64,000 nucleotides of DNA, taken from assembly GCA_932294295.1 (NCBI GenBank), contig OW028582.1, forward strand, positions 38,414,204 through 38,478,203. The letters run 5' to 3'. The DNA comes from Alitta virens (taxonomy: Eukaryota; Annelida; Polychaeta; Phyllodocida; Nereididae). Numbering within the stretch: the first letter of the stretch is position 1; the number at the start of each line of letters is the position of its first letter. The position numbers were made by a program, and so were the translations under genes. Below the pieces are notes generated by a model. That model was not told where the DNA came from and searched no databases. It was given only the letters and a program-made list of their open reading frames with translations. Shown here one piece after another: positions 62,760 to 64,000 of this stretch.

Positions 62760-64000
62760 GCCTTAAGAATCCACCATAAAAAAGCAGAAACATGAATTTG
62801 TTCACAGTGAGCTAAATAAAAGTCCTTTACCTCTCATTGTCCAGAAACAGATTATCTGCCTGCACCAACATACAAAGATAGATAGCTACATAGATAGATA
62901 CATACATAGATAGATACATAGATAGATACATAGGTAGATACATAGATGGAAACTGAGATAGATACATAGACATATACAAAGATAGATACACAGATAAATA
63001 CATAGAAAGATATAGATAGCAGAGATGAGCGTGGGGCGGGTTTTGACCCGCAGGTTTTTGCCTGCCCCGCCCCTGTGGTCAATTTTTCATTTGGATTTGC
63101 GGGGCAGTGCGGGTGCGGGTAAAGTGCTTGAAGTGCGGGGTGGGTGCGAATCAACCACAAAGTTGAACATTGCGGAGACGGCGGGTGTGGGTGGCCTTGC
63201 AGTTAAGGTTCAGTAGATATTAGAAGTTAAATACTGCTGTGAATATCTTCAAAAACTCAAGTACTACCAATTTCTGAAACGAAAGTGCACATTTATCATA
63301 ATTATTTACATTTTTTTGTGGTATTCTTCATCAAAATATTTTCATTTACTCCTATTTTGAGAGTGATATAAATGTGGATTCATGCAGGCTTACATTAGTA
63401 TATAAGACACATATTTAATGTTGACAGGAGGTCAATTATGACAACCTCCCATGGGTTTCCTGGGGCCTCCAAACAGCATTAACCAACTAGAGAATAAAGA
63501 TGGCAAAAAATAAATATGGAAAGGAAAGTACAAAAAACTTGATCAAATAATATGGAATATGACAAATACTTAATGTTGGACTGTTGGTACGTTAAACTTA
63601 TGCTGAGATTATCCTGAACCATATACAGGCTCCCCAGCCAAAATGTAAGAGTTACTATGTAAAACATATGCTAATATGTGAAATTGCACTTTTATATTGT
63701 CAATGCATTTTTAATTTGATTGAACTGAACTGTATTTGCTTAGTTAATTACAGATCTTGTCAACCATACCATGAAGGAATGAAACATGTATTTATTATTT
63801 ATTAAGATTCAATTAATCAGCAATCACAATGCTAGTAAAATAATGACAAAAAAAAAAAACTTGTAATACGCAACTAAATATAAGATACACACTGTGAATT
63901 TCAAACATACAATCGCAAAACTTAATTTAGTGAAAGATATACACAGATCTTCATAGAAATAAGTGCCACATCATTTTCTATAAATGACATACACAAAGTT

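Larger units (their letters stand above)
55846..64000 (+). repeat. Tandem duplication block Q, cut by the window end
   Basis: Q is the second copy of P. The junction near 55,845 joins unrelated P sequence to R-type sequence at a short AAGGTT identity, matching P from 42,903 on. From 55,846 to 59,019 it differs from P at scattered bases and indels. From 59,020 to the window end I saw no difference from P 45,881-50,861. The remaining part of P (50,862-55,845) has no partner in the window, presumably because the window ends. Confidence 0.9.

Noticed and set aside
1..64000. A new defence or regulatory gene system.
   Set aside because: No intact multi-gene unit, no conserved domain other than LINE reverse transcriptase, and no constrained frames were found. 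The window is duplicated non-coding and mobile DNA as far as can be read.

Overview
This window looks like AT-rich, non-coding nuclear DNA from a metazoan, most likely an aquatic invertebrate. The species cannot be named from sequence alone. The evidence is long stretches without coding capacity, tRNA-like SINEs, decayed non-LTR retrotransposons, a transposon with an 8-bp target duplication, many simple repeats, and no bacterial-style gene, rRNA or operon. I found no intact host protein-coding gene. The longest open frames are pieces of retrotransposon reverse transcriptase, and most other frames change mainly at amino-acid-altering positions between repeat copies, which argues against selection on them. 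Layout: about 85-90% of the window is two overlapping tandem segmental duplications. Array R (about 1-45,727) has a partial unit R0 (1-2,343) and units R1 (2,344-13,520), R2 (13,521-23,202), R3 (23,203-36,941) and R4 (36,942 onward). Unit length varies (9.7 to 13.7 kb) because each unit has its own insertions and deletions. R0 carries a 1,322-bp DNA transposon with a SINE nested in it. R1-R3 share a LINE 3' fragment that R0 lacks. R3 and R4 share a larger LINE reverse-transcriptase fragment that R1 and R2 lack. R2 carries a deletion patched with an inverted piece. R4 reads as a patchwork of R2-like, R3-like and R1-like sequence. Array P/Q: a second tandem duplication of about 13 kb (P 42,905-55,845; Q 55,846 to the window end) begins inside the R4 homology and adds about 10 kb not found in R1-R3. 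P and Q are visibly diverged up to 45,880 and then show no difference that I could see for the remaining 4,981 bp. The inserted part of P holds old, inverted, collinear copies of modules from the R unit, so the locus was being rearranged long before the recent duplications. Function: nothing shows genes working together. The region is best read as a fast-changing duplication hotspot in which datable mobile-element insertions give a relative chronology. A speculative secondary reading is that each R unit once contained a gene with very small exons, since several splice-like open segments are phase-compatible. The substitution pattern says any such gene is dead. All identity statements come from reading by eye, and an assembly artefact (collapsed, misjoined or haplotype-duplicated contigs) is a live alternative for the near-identical blocks.
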